The notes under the pieces: generated by a model
What the model was told of the DNA's origin: nothing
The model's database searches: none
What the model saw: only the letters and a program-made list of their open reading frames with translations
Origin: Shimia thalassica
GTDB taxonomy: Bacteria; Pseudomonadota; Alphaproteobacteria; Rhodobacterales; Rhodobacteraceae
DNA length: 64,000 nt
Direction of reading: 5' to 3'
Assembly (NCBI RefSeq): GCF_001458215.1
Contig: NZ_CYTW01000001.1
Location: forward strand, 1,612,001-1,676,000
Shown here: in pieces, positions 53,596 through 62,263 of the stretch
Numbering within the stretch: the stretch's first letter is position 1
How the letters are laid out: each line of letters opens with the position of its first letter
Made by a program: the position numbers and the translations under genes

Positions 53596-54921
53596 TCCTT
53601 GCGCGCTGCCGTACGATCCGGTGCCTTGTCTCCCGGAGAAAAGCTGCCACCCGTGCGTGAACTGGCCTGGCAACTGGGCATCACACCGGGCACGGTTGCG
53701 CGGGCTTACAAGCTGGCCGTGCAGGAGGGATTGCTTGATACCACGGTGGGGCGGGGCACTTTTGTATCGTCTGGTCACCGTGAAGATCCGCCCGATGATA
53801 TCTCGCTTGTCGCGCACATGGCCCATGACGATTTGAACTTGCGGGGCATCCGCGTGCCCGATGTCGGACAGGAAGGCATCATTCGCGACATCATGCGCCG
53901 CCTTGGGACGGACGGCGGCATGGGGTATATTGATTGCCCGGCGCCAGACAAGGATCTTGCCGCCCGCAAAGCTGTTGTTCAGTGGATCGGCGAAGATCGC
54001 GTGGGACGCTTGTCGCCTGACGATATTGTCCTTGGCCTTGGGGCGCAGCATACGGTTATCCTGACACTTCAGGCCTGTCTCTACGGGCCCAATCCCATCA
54101 TCCTGACCGAAGACCTTGCCTTTCCGGGTGTGCGCCATGCCGCGCGGATGTTGCGGGCGCAGGTTCTTGGGGTGGGCATGGATCAACAGGGGCTGCGCCC
54201 TGATCGCTTAGAGGCGGTCCTGCGGGAACATGGTGGTCAGGTTCTTTTGACCTCGGCCGAAACACACAGCCCGACCACCATTCGCACCACACTTGAACGG
54301 CGTCGCGAGATCGCTGATGTGGCCAGCCGGTATCAGGTGCAAATCATCGAAGATGACTGTCACACGGTGGCACGTCCGGAATTGCCGGCCTATCGCGCCA
54401 TATGTCCCGAGTGGTCTTGGTATGTGTCATCGCTGACCAAATCGGTTTCCGCCGCCCTGCGGTTCGGGTTTGTTGCCTGTGCGAAGGGGCAGGGGGGCAC
54501 GGCGCATCAAGTGGCCCAGTCGTCCTTTTATGGGTTGCCGTTGCCGATGCTGGATATTTGCGAAGCCTTCATCACAAGCGGGCAGGCCGAAACCGTCCGT
54601 CAAAAGGTTGAGGCGCGGATTGCCGAACGTGTGCGTCAGGCCGTGAACATTCTCGGACAGTGGGACATAAGCTGGCGACCGGATGCACCCTTTGTCTGGT
54701 TAAAGCTGCCGCGCGGCTGGCGGTGTTCCACATTTATGCTAGCCTGCGGATCGGAAGGCATCGGCATAAAACCCGCGGACGAATTTGTTCTGGCGGATGG
54801 GCATGCACCAAATGCGGTGCGCATCGGCATGAATCCAGACCTGACAAACGCGGAATTTGAAGGCGCCTTGCAGAAACTGTCCCAAATGCTGGCAAAACCG
54901 CCTGCTACGGTCGATGTTTGA
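53527..54921 (+). CDS. MocR-type GntR/aminotransferase regulator
   Basis: A 464-residue protein: a GntR winged helix (17-82, LPPVRELAWQLGITPGTVARAYK) joined by a linker to a fold-type I aminotransferase domain. The PLP lysine K305 lies in SSLTKSVSAALRFGF and the pyridine-contacting Asp in EDDCH (276-277). MocR proteins sense PLP or an amino compound and regulate neighbours; the ligand is not known here. The start is GTG 53527, overlapping a half-site of the operator array, so autoregulation is likely. Divergent from DUF1127. Confidence 0.92.
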   Translation: MTDTIWPPDFQDSTQSKYIVLIQSLRAAVRSGALSPGEKLPPVRELAWQLGITPGTVARAYKLAVQEGLLDTTVGRGTFVSSGHREDPPDDISLVAHMAHDDLNLRGIRVPDVGQEGIIRDIMRRLGTDGGMGYIDCPAPDKDLAARKAVVQWIGEDRVGRLSPDDIVLGLGAQHTVILTLQACLYGPNPIILTEDLAFPGVRHAARMLRAQVLGVGMDQQGLRPDRLEAVLREHGGQVLLTSAETHSPTTIRTTLERRREIADVASRYQVQIIEDDCHTVARPELPAYRAICPEWSWYVSSLTKSVSAALRFGFVACAKGQGGTAHQVAQSSFYGLPLPMLDICEAFITSGQAETVRQKVEARIAERVRQAVNILGQWDISWRPDAPFVWLKLPRGWRCSTFMLACGSEGIGIKPADEFVLADGHAPNAVRIGMNPDLTNAEFEGALQKLSQMLAKPPATVDV

Positions 54922-54986
54922 TGGGGTATTTTAATACCTAATTTTCAAGCAATTGATTTTAAACAATTAAATAGATCTTTGTGGGA

Positions 54987-55014
54987 TTGACTGTGCGCCC
55001 TACACCTTTATAAC
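54987..55014 (+). promoter_or_regulatory. Sigma-70-type promoter of rplM-rpsI
   Basis: TTGACT (54987-54992) and TATAAC (55009-55014) are separated by 16 bp, upstream of rplM. Two AT-rich palindromic stretches lie further upstream (GGTATT with AATACC at 54925-54938 and AATTG with CAATT at 54951-54968), of which one may enhance the promoter. Confidence 0.7.
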
Positions 55015-55081
55015 CCGCCCATCGAATTTCGGTGCGCCGGAATACGGCGTATCTGTCAACCAAAACTCAGGTAGACCCAAA

Positions 55082-55543
55082 ATGAAAACCTTTTCTGCTA
55101 CTCCGGCAGACATCGAGAAGAAATGGATCATCATCGACGCTGAAGGCGTCGTGCTTGGTCGTCTCGCATCGATCGTCGCCATGCGCCTGCGCGGCAAGCA
55201 CAAGGCGTCTTTTACTCCGCACATGGACATGGGTGACAATGTCATCGTGATCAACGCGGACAAGATCCAGTTGACCGGCAAAAAACGCACGGACAAAAAC
55301 TACTACTGGCACACAGGCCACCCTGGCGGCATCAAGTCGCGCACTGCTGAGCAAATCCTCGAGGGGAAGTACCCCGAGCGTGTTGTGACCAAAGCGGTTC
55401 AGCGCATGCTGCCTGGCAACCGTCTGTCGCGCAAGGTTATGACCAACCTGCGTGTGTATGCCGGCGCCGAGCACCCGCACGAGGCACAATCGCCAGAAGT
55501 GCTGGATGTGAAATCCATGAACCCGAAAAACACCCGGAGCTAA
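55082..55543 (+). CDS. rplM: 50S ribosomal protein L13
   Basis: A 153-residue protein matching L13 throughout: [47 protein letters not shown], and [25 protein letters not shown] with the L13 signature. It is an early-assembly 50S protein. It starts the classic rplM-rpsI operon, 3 bp from rpsI. Confidence 0.98.
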   Translation: MKTFSATPADIEKKWIIIDAEGVVLGRLASIVAMRLRGKHKASFTPHMDMGDNVIVINADKIQLTGKKRTDKNYYWHTGHPGGIKSRTAEQILEGKYPERVVTKAVQRMLPGNRLSRKVMTNLRVYAGAEHPHEAQSPEVLDVKSMNPKNTRS

Positions 55544-55546
55544 TCA

Positions 55547-56032
55547 ATGGCTGATCAAATCAACTCGCTTGAAGAGCTGAACGCCGTTGCTGGTGAAGAA
55601 GCTGTTGTAGAAGTTGCTGCACCACGCGAGCCCGTTCGTGACGAGCTGGGCCGTTCGTATGCAACCGGTAAACGTAAAGATGCTGTTGCACGCGTTTGGA
55701 TCAAACCCGGTTCGGGCAAGGTCATTGTGAACGGCAAAGACCAGGACGTGTACTTCGCGCGCCCCGTTCTTCAGCTGATCCTGCGTCAACCAATGCAGAT
55801 TGCTGGCGTTGAAGGTGAATTCGACGTGTTCGCAACTGTTAAAGGTGGTGGTCTGACTGGTCAGGCTGGTGCGGTTAAGCACGGTATCTCGAAAGCGCTT
55901 CAGCTTTATGAACCCTCGCTGCGTGGCGCTCTGAAAGCTGCCGGCTTCCTGACACGCGACAGCCGCGTTGTGGAACGTAAGAAATACGGTAAGCGCAAAG
56001 CGCGTCGTTCGTTCCAGTTCTCGAAGCGTTAA
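55547..56032 (+). CDS. rpsI: 30S ribosomal protein S9
   Basis: A 161-residue S9. An N-terminal acidic tail ([18 protein letters not shown]) of about 30 residues typical of alphaproteobacteria precedes the S9 core [20 protein letters not shown], with [19 protein letters not shown] and the SKR C-terminus that contacts P-site tRNA. Ends at a strong terminator. Confidence 0.98.
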   Translation: MADQINSLEELNAVAGEEAVVEVAAPREPVRDELGRSYATGKRKDAVARVWIKPGSGKVIVNGKDQDVYFARPVLQLILRQPMQIAGVEGEFDVFATVKGGGLTGQAGAVKHGISKALQLYEPSLRGALKAAGFLTRDSRVVERKKYGKRKARRSFQFSKR

Positions 56033-56052
56033 TCTTCGGTGCAAAAGAATTG

Positions 56053-56080
56053 AAAGGGCTGCCGTTTGGCAGCCCTTTTT
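56053..56080 (+). terminator. Terminator of the rplM-rpsI operon
   Basis: AAAGGGCTGCC and GGCAGCCCTTT pair around a GTTT loop, followed by T. It is a strong rho-independent terminator 20 bp after rpsI. Confidence 0.92.
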
Positions 56081-56100
56081 TCGTGCGCATACGCGCCCGA

Positions 56101-56276
56101 AGCCTCCGGCGGGGATATTTTTGGCCTGAAGAATAAAGGGTTTCTTAACTGTGAACTGCGAGCCTTTGCTTGCGGTACAGGCGGGGACGCCGATGGCCGT
56201 GCCAGGAGAAGCTCCCCGGAAGAGCCGGGGAGTGGATCCGGACTTCTTCTGGCTAAAAATATCCGCGCCGCAGGCC
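56101..56276. repeat. Intergenic inverted repeat (33-nt arms) with inner hairpin
   Basis: Left arm 56101-56133 and right arm 56244-56276 are inverted copies matching at 28 of 33 positions around the core GGATATTTTT. Between them a perfect 8-bp hairpin CTCCCCGG/CCGGGGAG lies at 56212-56232. The unit fills the gap between rpsI and the TetR gene. It resembles REP-like dispersed elements of roseobacters, by memory and not by search. Confidence 0.6.
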
Positions 56277-56300
56277 GTATTCTGGCAAAGCCAGAATGCG

Positions 56301-56918
56301 TTAACTGTCTGGCGTGATCAGACCAAGGCCGCGTAGATACACACCAATCCCCGTTTCAAGCAGATCTTCAGGGGGAAAGGGGCTTTGGGTACCCGGCGAG
56401 TTTCGGGCGAACAGTTCGACGACGCCGTGACTCATGGCCCAGATATGGGCGCTGAACATGCTGGCGGGCGGGCGTTTTTCTGGCGGGATGTGTTGGCTCA
56501 AGTCCTGCGCAGCGCGTTCCATGACGCCCCGCGCACGTGATGCAACGGCGGCCAGTTCCGGGGTGCGGTTGACGGATATCCCACTTTCGAACATTGCGAT
56601 ATAGTGACCCGGATATTTGCGGGCAAAGGCAAGATAGGCGCGCCCCGTTGCCTCAAAAGACGCCAGAGCAGAGGGTTGGCCCTTGTCATAGGCAAACTGC
56701 ATGACATCGGCAAAAATTTCATAGCCCTGCCTTGCGGCTTCGGCAATAAGGTCATCCCGCCCTTCGAAATGACGATAAACGGCGGCAGGGGTCACGCCGG
56801 CCTGTTTCGCCGCTTCGGACAGGGTAAATCCTGTTGGGCCTTTGGTTTCGATCAGCCGGAGTGCTGCATCGACAAGGGCCTGGCGCAGATTGCCGTGGTG
56901 ATAGCCGCGTTTAGGCAT
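56301..56918 (-). CDS. TetR/AcrR family transcriptional regulator
   Basis: A 205-residue protein opening [20 protein letters not shown], then the TetR helix-turn-helix ([32 protein letters not shown]) at about 35-65 and a helical C-terminal WHG-type domain. The pattern (HHGNLRQAL) is that of the YP_-type regulators of membrane and fatty-acid genes. It overlaps the upstream PPK2 gene by 8 bp. The target is not obvious, though PPK2 coupling suggests a link. Confidence 0.88.
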   Translation of the reverse strand: MPKRGYHHGNLRQALVDAALRLIETKGPTGFTLSEAAKQAGVTPAAVYRHFEGRDDLIAEAARQGYEIFADVMQFAYDKGQPSALASFEATGRAYLAFARKYPGHYIAMFESGISVNRTPELAAVASRARGVMERAAQDLSQHIPPEKRPPASMFSAHIWAMSHGVVELFARNSPGTQSPFPPEDLLETGIGVYLRGLGLITPDS

Positions 56919-57780
56919 TCCAGATGTCCGGTCCGCCACAAATGCTTGGGTCCAGGGCACCGATGGCATCTGTGTCTTTGCGATCATAATCCAGACGCGT
57001 CAGAACACTGCGCAGGGCCATCAATCGGGCGCGACGTTTGTCATCGGAGCGAATGATCGTCCAGGGCGCCGCCTCGCTGTGGCTGCGTGTCAGGGTCTCG
57101 TCGATTGCATCCGTGTACTGGTCCCAGCGTTTCAGGCCTTCGACGTCTATCCAGCTGAGTTTCCATTGTTTCAATGGATCGGATTCCCGTGCCAGAAAAC
57201 GGCGTAATTGCTCGGCCCGCCCAACGTTGAGCCAGAACTTGAAAATGTGGATGCCGTCATTGACCAGCGCGTGTTCCAAAGGTGGGGTCTGGCGGAAGAA
57301 GCGTTCGCGTTCCGGTGCTTCGCAAAATCCAAAGACTTTTTCAACGACACCGCGATTGTACCAACTGCGATCAAAGAAGACCATTTCTCCGCCAGAGGGG
57401 AGGTGATCGAAGTAACGTTGGAAATACCACTGGGTTTGTTCGGCATCGGTGGGTTTGGAGAGGGCCACAACACGCGCGCCGCGCGGGTTCAGGTTTTCAC
57501 GGAACCGTTTGATTGTGCCGCCTTTTCCAGCCGCGTCCCTGCCTTCGAAAACAATCGCAACCCGCTGACCGGTATCCTTGATCCAGCGCTGCAGTTTGAC
57601 CAGTTCGCATTGCAAGGCCTTCATCTCGCGCTCATAGTCCTTGCGGCCCATCCGTTGCGCATGCGGGAAGCCGGCGTCAAGGATGGCGTCCTTGTCACCG
57701 TCGCGAATGGCATCGCGTATCTCTTTCGGGGCATCGTTTTCGTAATAGGCGCTGATGGCACCGTCGAAGGGTAGCTCCAT
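56911..57780 (-). CDS. Second polyphosphate kinase 2 family protein
   Basis: A 289-residue PPK2 with Walker [11 protein letters not shown] (80-89), [14 protein letters not shown], and DRSWYNR (137-143), then [11 protein letters not shown]. It is clearly similar to the 329-residue protein at 44.9 kb but lacks its Ala-rich tail. The N-terminal 50 residues differ. It probably has a different nucleotide preference (ADP or GDP). The end overlaps the TetR start by 8 bp. Confidence 0.93.
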   Translation of the reverse strand: MELPFDGAISAYYENDAPKEIRDAIRDGDKDAILDAGFPHAQRMGRKDYEREMKALQCELVKLQRWIKDTGQRVAIVFEGRDAAGKGGTIKRFRENLNPRGARVVALSKPTDAEQTQWYFQRYFDHLPSGGEMVFFDRSWYNRGVVEKVFGFCEAPERERFFRQTPPLEHALVNDGIHIFKFWLNVGRAEQLRRFLARESDPLKQWKLSWIDVEGLKRWDQYTDAIDETLTRSHSEAAPWTIIRSDDKRRARLMALRSVLTRLDYDRKDTDAIGALDPSICGGPDIWNA

Positions 57781-57867
57781 GAAACCTCTCCGTTTTCTTT
57801 TAATATGGACGGGCGGTGACGCCTGTGCAATGCGCCAGCGCAGGTTTTGTCAAACACGGGGCAGGTG

Positions 57868-58791
57868 TCAGCTGCCGATTTCGTCCATATTATAGGGCGT
57901 GGTCTCGTAAAGTTCGGTGATCCAGTTTCCATAAAGAAGATGCGCGTGGCTGCGCCAACGGTTCATCGGCGGCTGGCTTGGATCATCATCGGGATAATAG
58001 TTCATCGGGACATTGATGGGCGTGCCCTCTGCCACATCACGATCATATTCCTGCTTGAGCGTTTCGCTGTCATATTCGAAGTGGTTGAAGATATAGATCG
58101 CGCGGTGTGCGGGATCTTCGACCAGACATGGCCCAACCTCTTCGCTGCTAAGAAGTGTGGTCAGCCCGTCTGCGGCGTCGATTTCGTCTTGTTTCATTTC
58201 GGTCCAGCGGCTGACAGGGATCACGCAGTCATCCGAGAAACCGCGCAGGTAATGCGACGCAGGGTCCATATTTTTATGGCGGAAACAGCCAAAGGCCTTG
58301 GCATCCAGAATGTGTTTTTGGACGCCATGGAAATAGTTGATCATGGCCATACCGCCCCAGCACACACCAAAAGTGGAATGCACATGGGTTTGCGTCCATT
58401 CAAAAACGTCGCGCAGTTCCTGCCAGTAAGTGACGTCTTCGAACGGCAAATGTTCGATTGGCGCGCCAGTGATGATCAAGCCGTCGAATTTTTCGCCAGA
58501 GGCCTTAACCTCATCAAACGGGCGATAGAATTCGGCCATGTGTTCCGCGGCGGTGTTGCGCGTCTTGTGTTCGCTCATCCGGATCAGGGACAATTCGATC
58601 TGCAGCGCCGTTGCCCCGATCAGGCGGGCGAACTGGTTTTCAGTCTGGATTTTCTTGGGCATCAGATTCAGCAATCCAATGCGCAAGGGACGGATATCCT
58701 GCCGCGCGGCCTGCCTCTCGGACATGACCATGACGCCTTCGCGCGAAAGCACGTCAAAGGCAGGCAGGTCGGAGGGCAGTTTAATAGGCAT
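57868..58791 (-). CDS. metA: Homoserine O-acyltransferase MetA, probably acetyl type
   Basis: A 307-residue enzyme that activates homoserine in methionine synthesis. [15 protein letters not shown] at the start, [14 protein letters not shown] with the nucleophile C144, and YIFNHFEYD with the His/Glu dyad are typical. In [14 protein letters not shown] a Glu stands where E. coli has Gly; this residue is known to select acetyl- over succinyl-CoA, so acetylation is predicted. The start is ATG 58791. It follows the ATPase gene by 45 bp on the same strand. Confidence 0.94.
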   Translation of the reverse strand: MPIKLPSDLPAFDVLSREGVMVMSERQAARQDIRPLRIGLLNLMPKKIQTENQFARLIGATALQIELSLIRMSEHKTRNTAAEHMAEFYRPFDEVKASGEKFDGLIITGAPIEHLPFEDVTYWQELRDVFEWTQTHVHSTFGVCWGGMAMINYFHGVQKHILDAKAFGCFRHKNMDPASHYLRGFSDDCVIPVSRWTEMKQDEIDAADGLTTLLSSEEVGPCLVEDPAHRAIYIFNHFEYDSETLKQEYDRDVAEGTPINVPMNYYPDDDPSQPPMNRWRSHAHLLYGNWITELYETTPYNMDEIGS

Positions 58792-58836
58792 GATACTTGG
58801 TCTTTCCAGTTTAGTTTGGGTTATCTAGGAGGTCTC

Positions 58837-59694
58837 TCAGGCGCGCTCAAGTGCGGTGGCGATCAGGTCGTCAAAGTCGGAGGTGGTTTTGACCGCGGCA
58901 ACCTCTTGTGCGGTGACGGTCACGCCCCAGTTTGCCATGCCCTGATACAGGGGCTGGCGGTGGGCAAGTGCGGCGGCATAGGTCCAGCGCACAAAGGCAT
59001 CTGGATCAACCTGATGTTCGTTCAGGCCGTTTGTTTCCAGATACTCTGACCAACGCGCCTTAAGGAACCGAGGTTGATAATACATCGGTTTTGGAGCTTT
59101 GTCGAAACGGCGGGCCAGCTCTGCGGCGTGATCATCAGAGCCTTTGATCCAGACCATCAACGTGTTCTGGCTCAGTGCCTTGAGGATCGGATCATCGGGA
59201 TTGTTGGGATCGACGACTTCGCAGATAGAGCCACCTGTATCGCAGACGAAATGATCGTAGCCATAAAGATCATGGGCGCGGGTGACGAAATGGGGCGTGT
59301 CAAGAAGCGCTGCGATCTCGGCGGTGCGGTGCTGATCCTGACGGCGCATATATTCCTCGAAGGGAACGCCGCCCAGATCGGGGTTTCCGGGTTTGCCAAG
59401 ATAGGTCGAAAGCGGTGCAAGATTGTTGAAGGTGATGTTGGAGCCGATATAGATCGAGTCACTGAGCAAAAGGTCCCTGAGGAAGGGCACTTTCATCGCC
59501 TCGCGTTTGGCATTGTCAGCAATGTGTTCGCCCATGTAGCGCGTGCCGATACGGTAATCGATCGAATAGTGGAACCAGTCTCCGGCATCTCGCAACATAT
59601 TGGACAGGTGGGTTTTTCCCAAGCCTGACATGCCAAAAAGAAGCACCTTTTTTTGCGCTGCATTGCGCCAGTCATCTGCAGAGGCGTAGATCAT
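58837..59694 (-). CDS. P-loop ATPase of unknown function
   Basis: A 285-residue protein with a Walker A GMSGLGKT (21-28). After it come THLSNMLRDAG, a DYRIGTRYMGEH region, and a Walker-B-like FVCDTGGSICEVVDP with acidic residues. It is a soluble single-domain NTPase that is widespread in Rhodobacteraceae without a name, and not a transporter or helicase by motif. Probably cotranscribed with metA. Target unknown. Confidence 0.75.
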   Translation of the reverse strand: MIYASADDWRNAAQKKVLLFGMSGLGKTHLSNMLRDAGDWFHYSIDYRIGTRYMGEHIADNAKREAMKVPFLRDLLLSDSIYIGSNITFNNLAPLSTYLGKPGNPDLGGVPFEEYMRRQDQHRTAEIAALLDTPHFVTRAHDLYGYDHFVCDTGGSICEVVDPNNPDDPILKALSQNTLMVWIKGSDDHAAELARRFDKAPKPMYYQPRFLKARWSEYLETNGLNEHQVDPDAFVRWTYAAALAHRQPLYQGMANWGVTVTAQEVAAVKTTSDFDDLIATALERA

Positions 59695-59808
59695 TGCCCG
59701 GTCCCTTGTTCTTGTCGGTTTTTGGTAACGGCGAGGCGCGCGCAGGTCAAACGGGAAAGCAAGGGATGTTGGGCAGAAGCCACCGAAACAGGGGCTCCCG
59801 CCATCTTC

Positions 59809-59862
59809 GGGGCCATTCGGCCCCTGCCAGATGTTGGGCCGGGCCGGGGGCGTTGCCCCCGG
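59809..59862. repeat. Two adjacent GC hairpins without T run
   Basis: GGGGCC/GGCCCC (59809-59824) and CCGGGGGC/GCCCCCGG (59844-59862) are perfect hairpins in the gap between the ATPase and EamA genes. They lack U runs and resemble end-of-operon GC hairpins; they may slow transcription or stabilise RNA ends. Confidence 0.5.
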
Positions 59863-59883
59863 TGCGCATGTGACGGGCGGGTT

Positions 59884-60807
59884 TTACTGGGTCGAAGGTT
59901 TGAAGATCCGCGTCACAAGACGACCGTCAAGAATGACCAATCCCAAGGACAGCAGGGCAAACCCCGCAAAGGCATTGGCCGGAAGGGTTTCATCCAGAAC
60001 CAGAGCGCCAAGAAGTATGGCGAAGGGCGGGATCAAAAGCGTGACCAGCATGAGATTGCCGCTGCCTGCCATCGCCAGCACGCGGTAGTACAGAAGATAG
60101 GCACCTGCGGTGGCGATCGAGGCGTAATAGATCAGCGCGATCCATGTAACGGGCATCAGATCCATCCGGAAGGGGCCGTCCACCATCCATGCCAGAGGCA
60201 GGGCCACAACCGACGACATGGTCAGCATGCCCGCCGCGGCCATTTCCGGTGGCATGCCAATCAGCCGTTTGCGCGCCCAGACACCTGCAAAAGCATAAGA
60301 CAACGTCGCCCCGAGGGCCGCGAGCTGGGCGAGGCTTGTCAAATCCAACCGTGTGATATTCTCGAGGCCGATGGTTGTCGCAACGCCCAGGAAGCCGACG
60401 GAAACCCCGATCACTTTGCGTTTTGTCAGTTTTTCATCAACAAAAAAGAAGGCAGCGACCAACACCCCGAAAATGGCGGTTGTGGCGTTGAAAATCGAGG
60501 CAAGGCCGCTCTCGATATAAAGCTGGCTCCAGTTCAAAAGGGTGAAGGGGATAATGTTGTTTAACAATCCCATTCCAAGAAACGCCCCCCAGACACGCAG
60601 GCCGGTCGGGAGTTTCTGACGTTTGAGCAGGACGACGCACCACAGAATCAGGGCCGCCCAGAATGTACGGTGAGCGACCGCCGTAAGCACACCAACTTCG
60701 TTCAGCGCAAGACGCGCCGCCAGAAAAACGCCGCCCCAGACAAAGCCGAGCAAAAAGAGTTCGGCCCAGGCGCGGGAGGTCAGAGAGGTTTGTTTTGAAT
60801 CAGTCAT
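59884..60807 (-). CDS. DMT superfamily transporter (EamA)
   Basis: A 307-residue ten-segment EamA carrier (FLLGFVWGGVFLAARLAL, NNIIPFTLLNWSQLYI, LLYYRVLAMAGSGNLMLVTLL). Two EamA repeats are seen. ATG 60807 is chosen at the membrane-protein start; an open frame upstream is not supported. The substrate is unknown. It lies 96 bp downstream of another EamA gene on the same strand. Confidence 0.9.
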   Translation of the reverse strand: MTDSKQTSLTSRAWAELFLLGFVWGGVFLAARLALNEVGVLTAVAHRTFWAALILWCVVLLKRQKLPTGLRVWGAFLGMGLLNNIIPFTLLNWSQLYIESGLASIFNATTAIFGVLVAAFFFVDEKLTKRKVIGVSVGFLGVATTIGLENITRLDLTSLAQLAALGATLSYAFAGVWARKRLIGMPPEMAAAGMLTMSSVVALPLAWMVDGPFRMDLMPVTWIALIYYASIATAGAYLLYYRVLAMAGSGNLMLVTLLIPPFAILLGALVLDETLPANAFAGFALLSLGLVILDGRLVTRIFKPSTQ

Positions 60808-60903
60808 ACCCGTGGGATAGCGCAGGGTCCGAAATCGCGCACTCCGATTCCTGCGCAATTCTTTCCCCCCACGACAGGGCAAGACGCCCGTGTCACAGGC
60901 TGG

Positions 60904-61800
60904 CTACTTGTCGCGAGATTCCGCGCGTGTGTCGGCGGTTTTGGGTGCGCGGGTTTCGTTGAGGATGTTCAGGTAGTTCCCAGAGAAAATGATAATAGCC
61001 CCGATCAGGACGAAGATATCCAAAGGCTCGTTATAAAACAGTGCGCCGATTACCGCGATCGCGGGCAGGCGTACAAAGTCGATGGGGACAACAACCGACG
61101 CAGGCGCAATGCTAAGTGCTGTGGTCAGGCAGAAATGCGCCAAAAGACCCGCGCATCCGATAAGGATGAGCCAAGGCACGCTTTGGGCCGAGGGCAGGGC
61201 GATATCAAAATCCCATCCGGCGCACAGAATGCCAAACACGGCCTGCATTGTTGTCAGATAGAACAGGATACACGTTGTCGTTTCCGTACGTGTCAGGCGT
61301 TTGGTGAGCATGATGGAAAAGGCAAATCCGATGGCCGACAATGCGGCCGTGACCAAACCGATGTTGAACGTGCCAACACCGGGGCGCGCCACGATCAGAA
61401 TGCCGATGAACCCCATCACGGCGGCAAGCAAACGCATCGGTGTCAGGCGCTCTCCCAAGACCAGCGGCGACAAAACCAAAACCCAGAGCGGAGACGTGAA
61501 TTCAAGCGCGAACACCTGTGCCAAAGGGATCAGTGTAAGCGAATAAAACCAAAGGTTTTGGCCGGTAAAATGCGCCAGATTTCGGACCAGATGGGTGCCC
61601 ATTGAGCGGCGCGTGATCTGACGTTGCGTGCCCGCAAGCGCCGAGACCACAACCACAATCAGCACCCCGACAAAGCTGCGGTACATCATGATTTCGAATG
61701 TATCGAGCTCGAACGACACCGCCCGACCGGCGATGGCCATCGACGAAAACGACAGGATCGCCCCGATCATCCAGATGGCGGCTTTGATGGTGTCGCTCAT
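60904..61800 (-). CDS. DMT superfamily transporter (EamA)
   Basis: A 298-residue ten-segment carrier of the EamA family (MIGAILSFSSMAIAGRAVSFEL, LVRNLAHFTGQNLWFYSL, LEFTSPLWVLVLSPLVLGERLT). The pattern at residues 70-110 (AHFTGQNLWFY) is seen in S-adenosylmethionine- or riboflavin-type exporters, but no assignment is safe. It begins by a 4-bp overlap with the preceding small exported protein. Confidence 0.88.
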   Translation of the reverse strand: MSDTIKAAIWMIGAILSFSSMAIAGRAVSFELDTFEIMMYRSFVGVLIVVVVSALAGTQRQITRRSMGTHLVRNLAHFTGQNLWFYSLTLIPLAQVFALEFTSPLWVLVLSPLVLGERLTPMRLLAAVMGFIGILIVARPGVGTFNIGLVTAALSAIGFAFSIMLTKRLTRTETTTCILFYLTTMQAVFGILCAGWDFDIALPSAQSVPWLILIGCAGLLAHFCLTTALSIAPASVVVPIDFVRLPAIAVIGALFYNEPLDIFVLIGAIIIFSGNYLNILNETRAPKTADTRAESRDK

Positions 61801-62153
61801 TCGGCGACCGTGCAGCAACCGGTCAACAGGATCGGCGTTGTGTCGCGTTGTGTCAGGACCTGCACCGATATGGGCCAGTTAGTGCCGCCAAGACTGCATG
61901 CGGTTTCATTGGTCACCACGATTGCAGTGTCAAACGAGGAAATCAGGGTATAGGCGCGAGGCCAGTCGCGGCCTTGGGCGACGGTCGAATGAGGGATGTC
62001 GAAGTCGGTTTTGCGTTTGTGAAACCGAAACTGCGCCACAGGTCCGGCCAGCGTCAAAAACCATTCAGGGTCATGGCCTTCGCATGCCAAAGGTGGCTCG
62101 GCTTGGGCGGCACTCGCGGCCAGAGCGCATATGGCCCCAATTCGTTTAAGCAT
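61797..62153 (-). CDS. Small exported protein of unknown function
   Basis: A 118-residue protein with a signal peptide (KRIGAICALAASAAQA). The mature part reads ACEGHDPEWFLTLAG, then a beta-rich stretch and a GCC-containing C-terminus; cysteines 24 and the late pair may form disulfides. The EG-x-P-EW-x-L pattern is shared with other small envelope proteins, but no family name is offered. It precedes and overlaps an EamA gene (ATGA), so the two are likely cotranslated. Confidence 0.72.
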   Translation of the reverse strand: MLKRIGAICALAASAAQAEPPLACEGHDPEWFLTLAGPVAQFRFHKRKTDFDIPHSTVAQGRDWPRAYTLISSFDTAIVVTNETACSLGGTNWPISVQVLTQRDTTPILLTGCCTVAE

Positions 62154-62226
62154 CTGACGTCCTCTCGCATTCTGTCTGTTGTCGCGGAAGGTGGCGCGAT
62201 TTTCTAGACCTTTTTACGCGCGAACG

Positions 62227-62251
62227 AAAAACGCCACCCAATCGGGTGGCG
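62227..62251 (-). terminator. Terminator after guaA
   Basis: CGCCACCC (62232-62239) and GGGTGGCG (62244-62251) form a perfect 8-bp stem with a 4-base loop. On the minus strand it is followed by TTTTT. It ends guaA transcription. Confidence 0.88.
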
Positions 62252-62263
62252 CGTTTCTCTGGA

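Noticed and set aside
58792-58836. SAM riboswitch before metA
   Set aside because: Alphaproteobacterial metA often has SAM-II, but only 45 bp separate metA from the ATPase gene and I see no SAM-II pseudoknot sequence.
57847-59049. 400-codon plus-strand open frame
   Set aside because: It runs antisense to metA and the ATPase gene, which carry clear motifs. The translated text has no family features.
59844-59862. Rho-independent terminator
   Set aside because: The hairpin is perfect but has no T run on either strand, so it is listed as a repeat.
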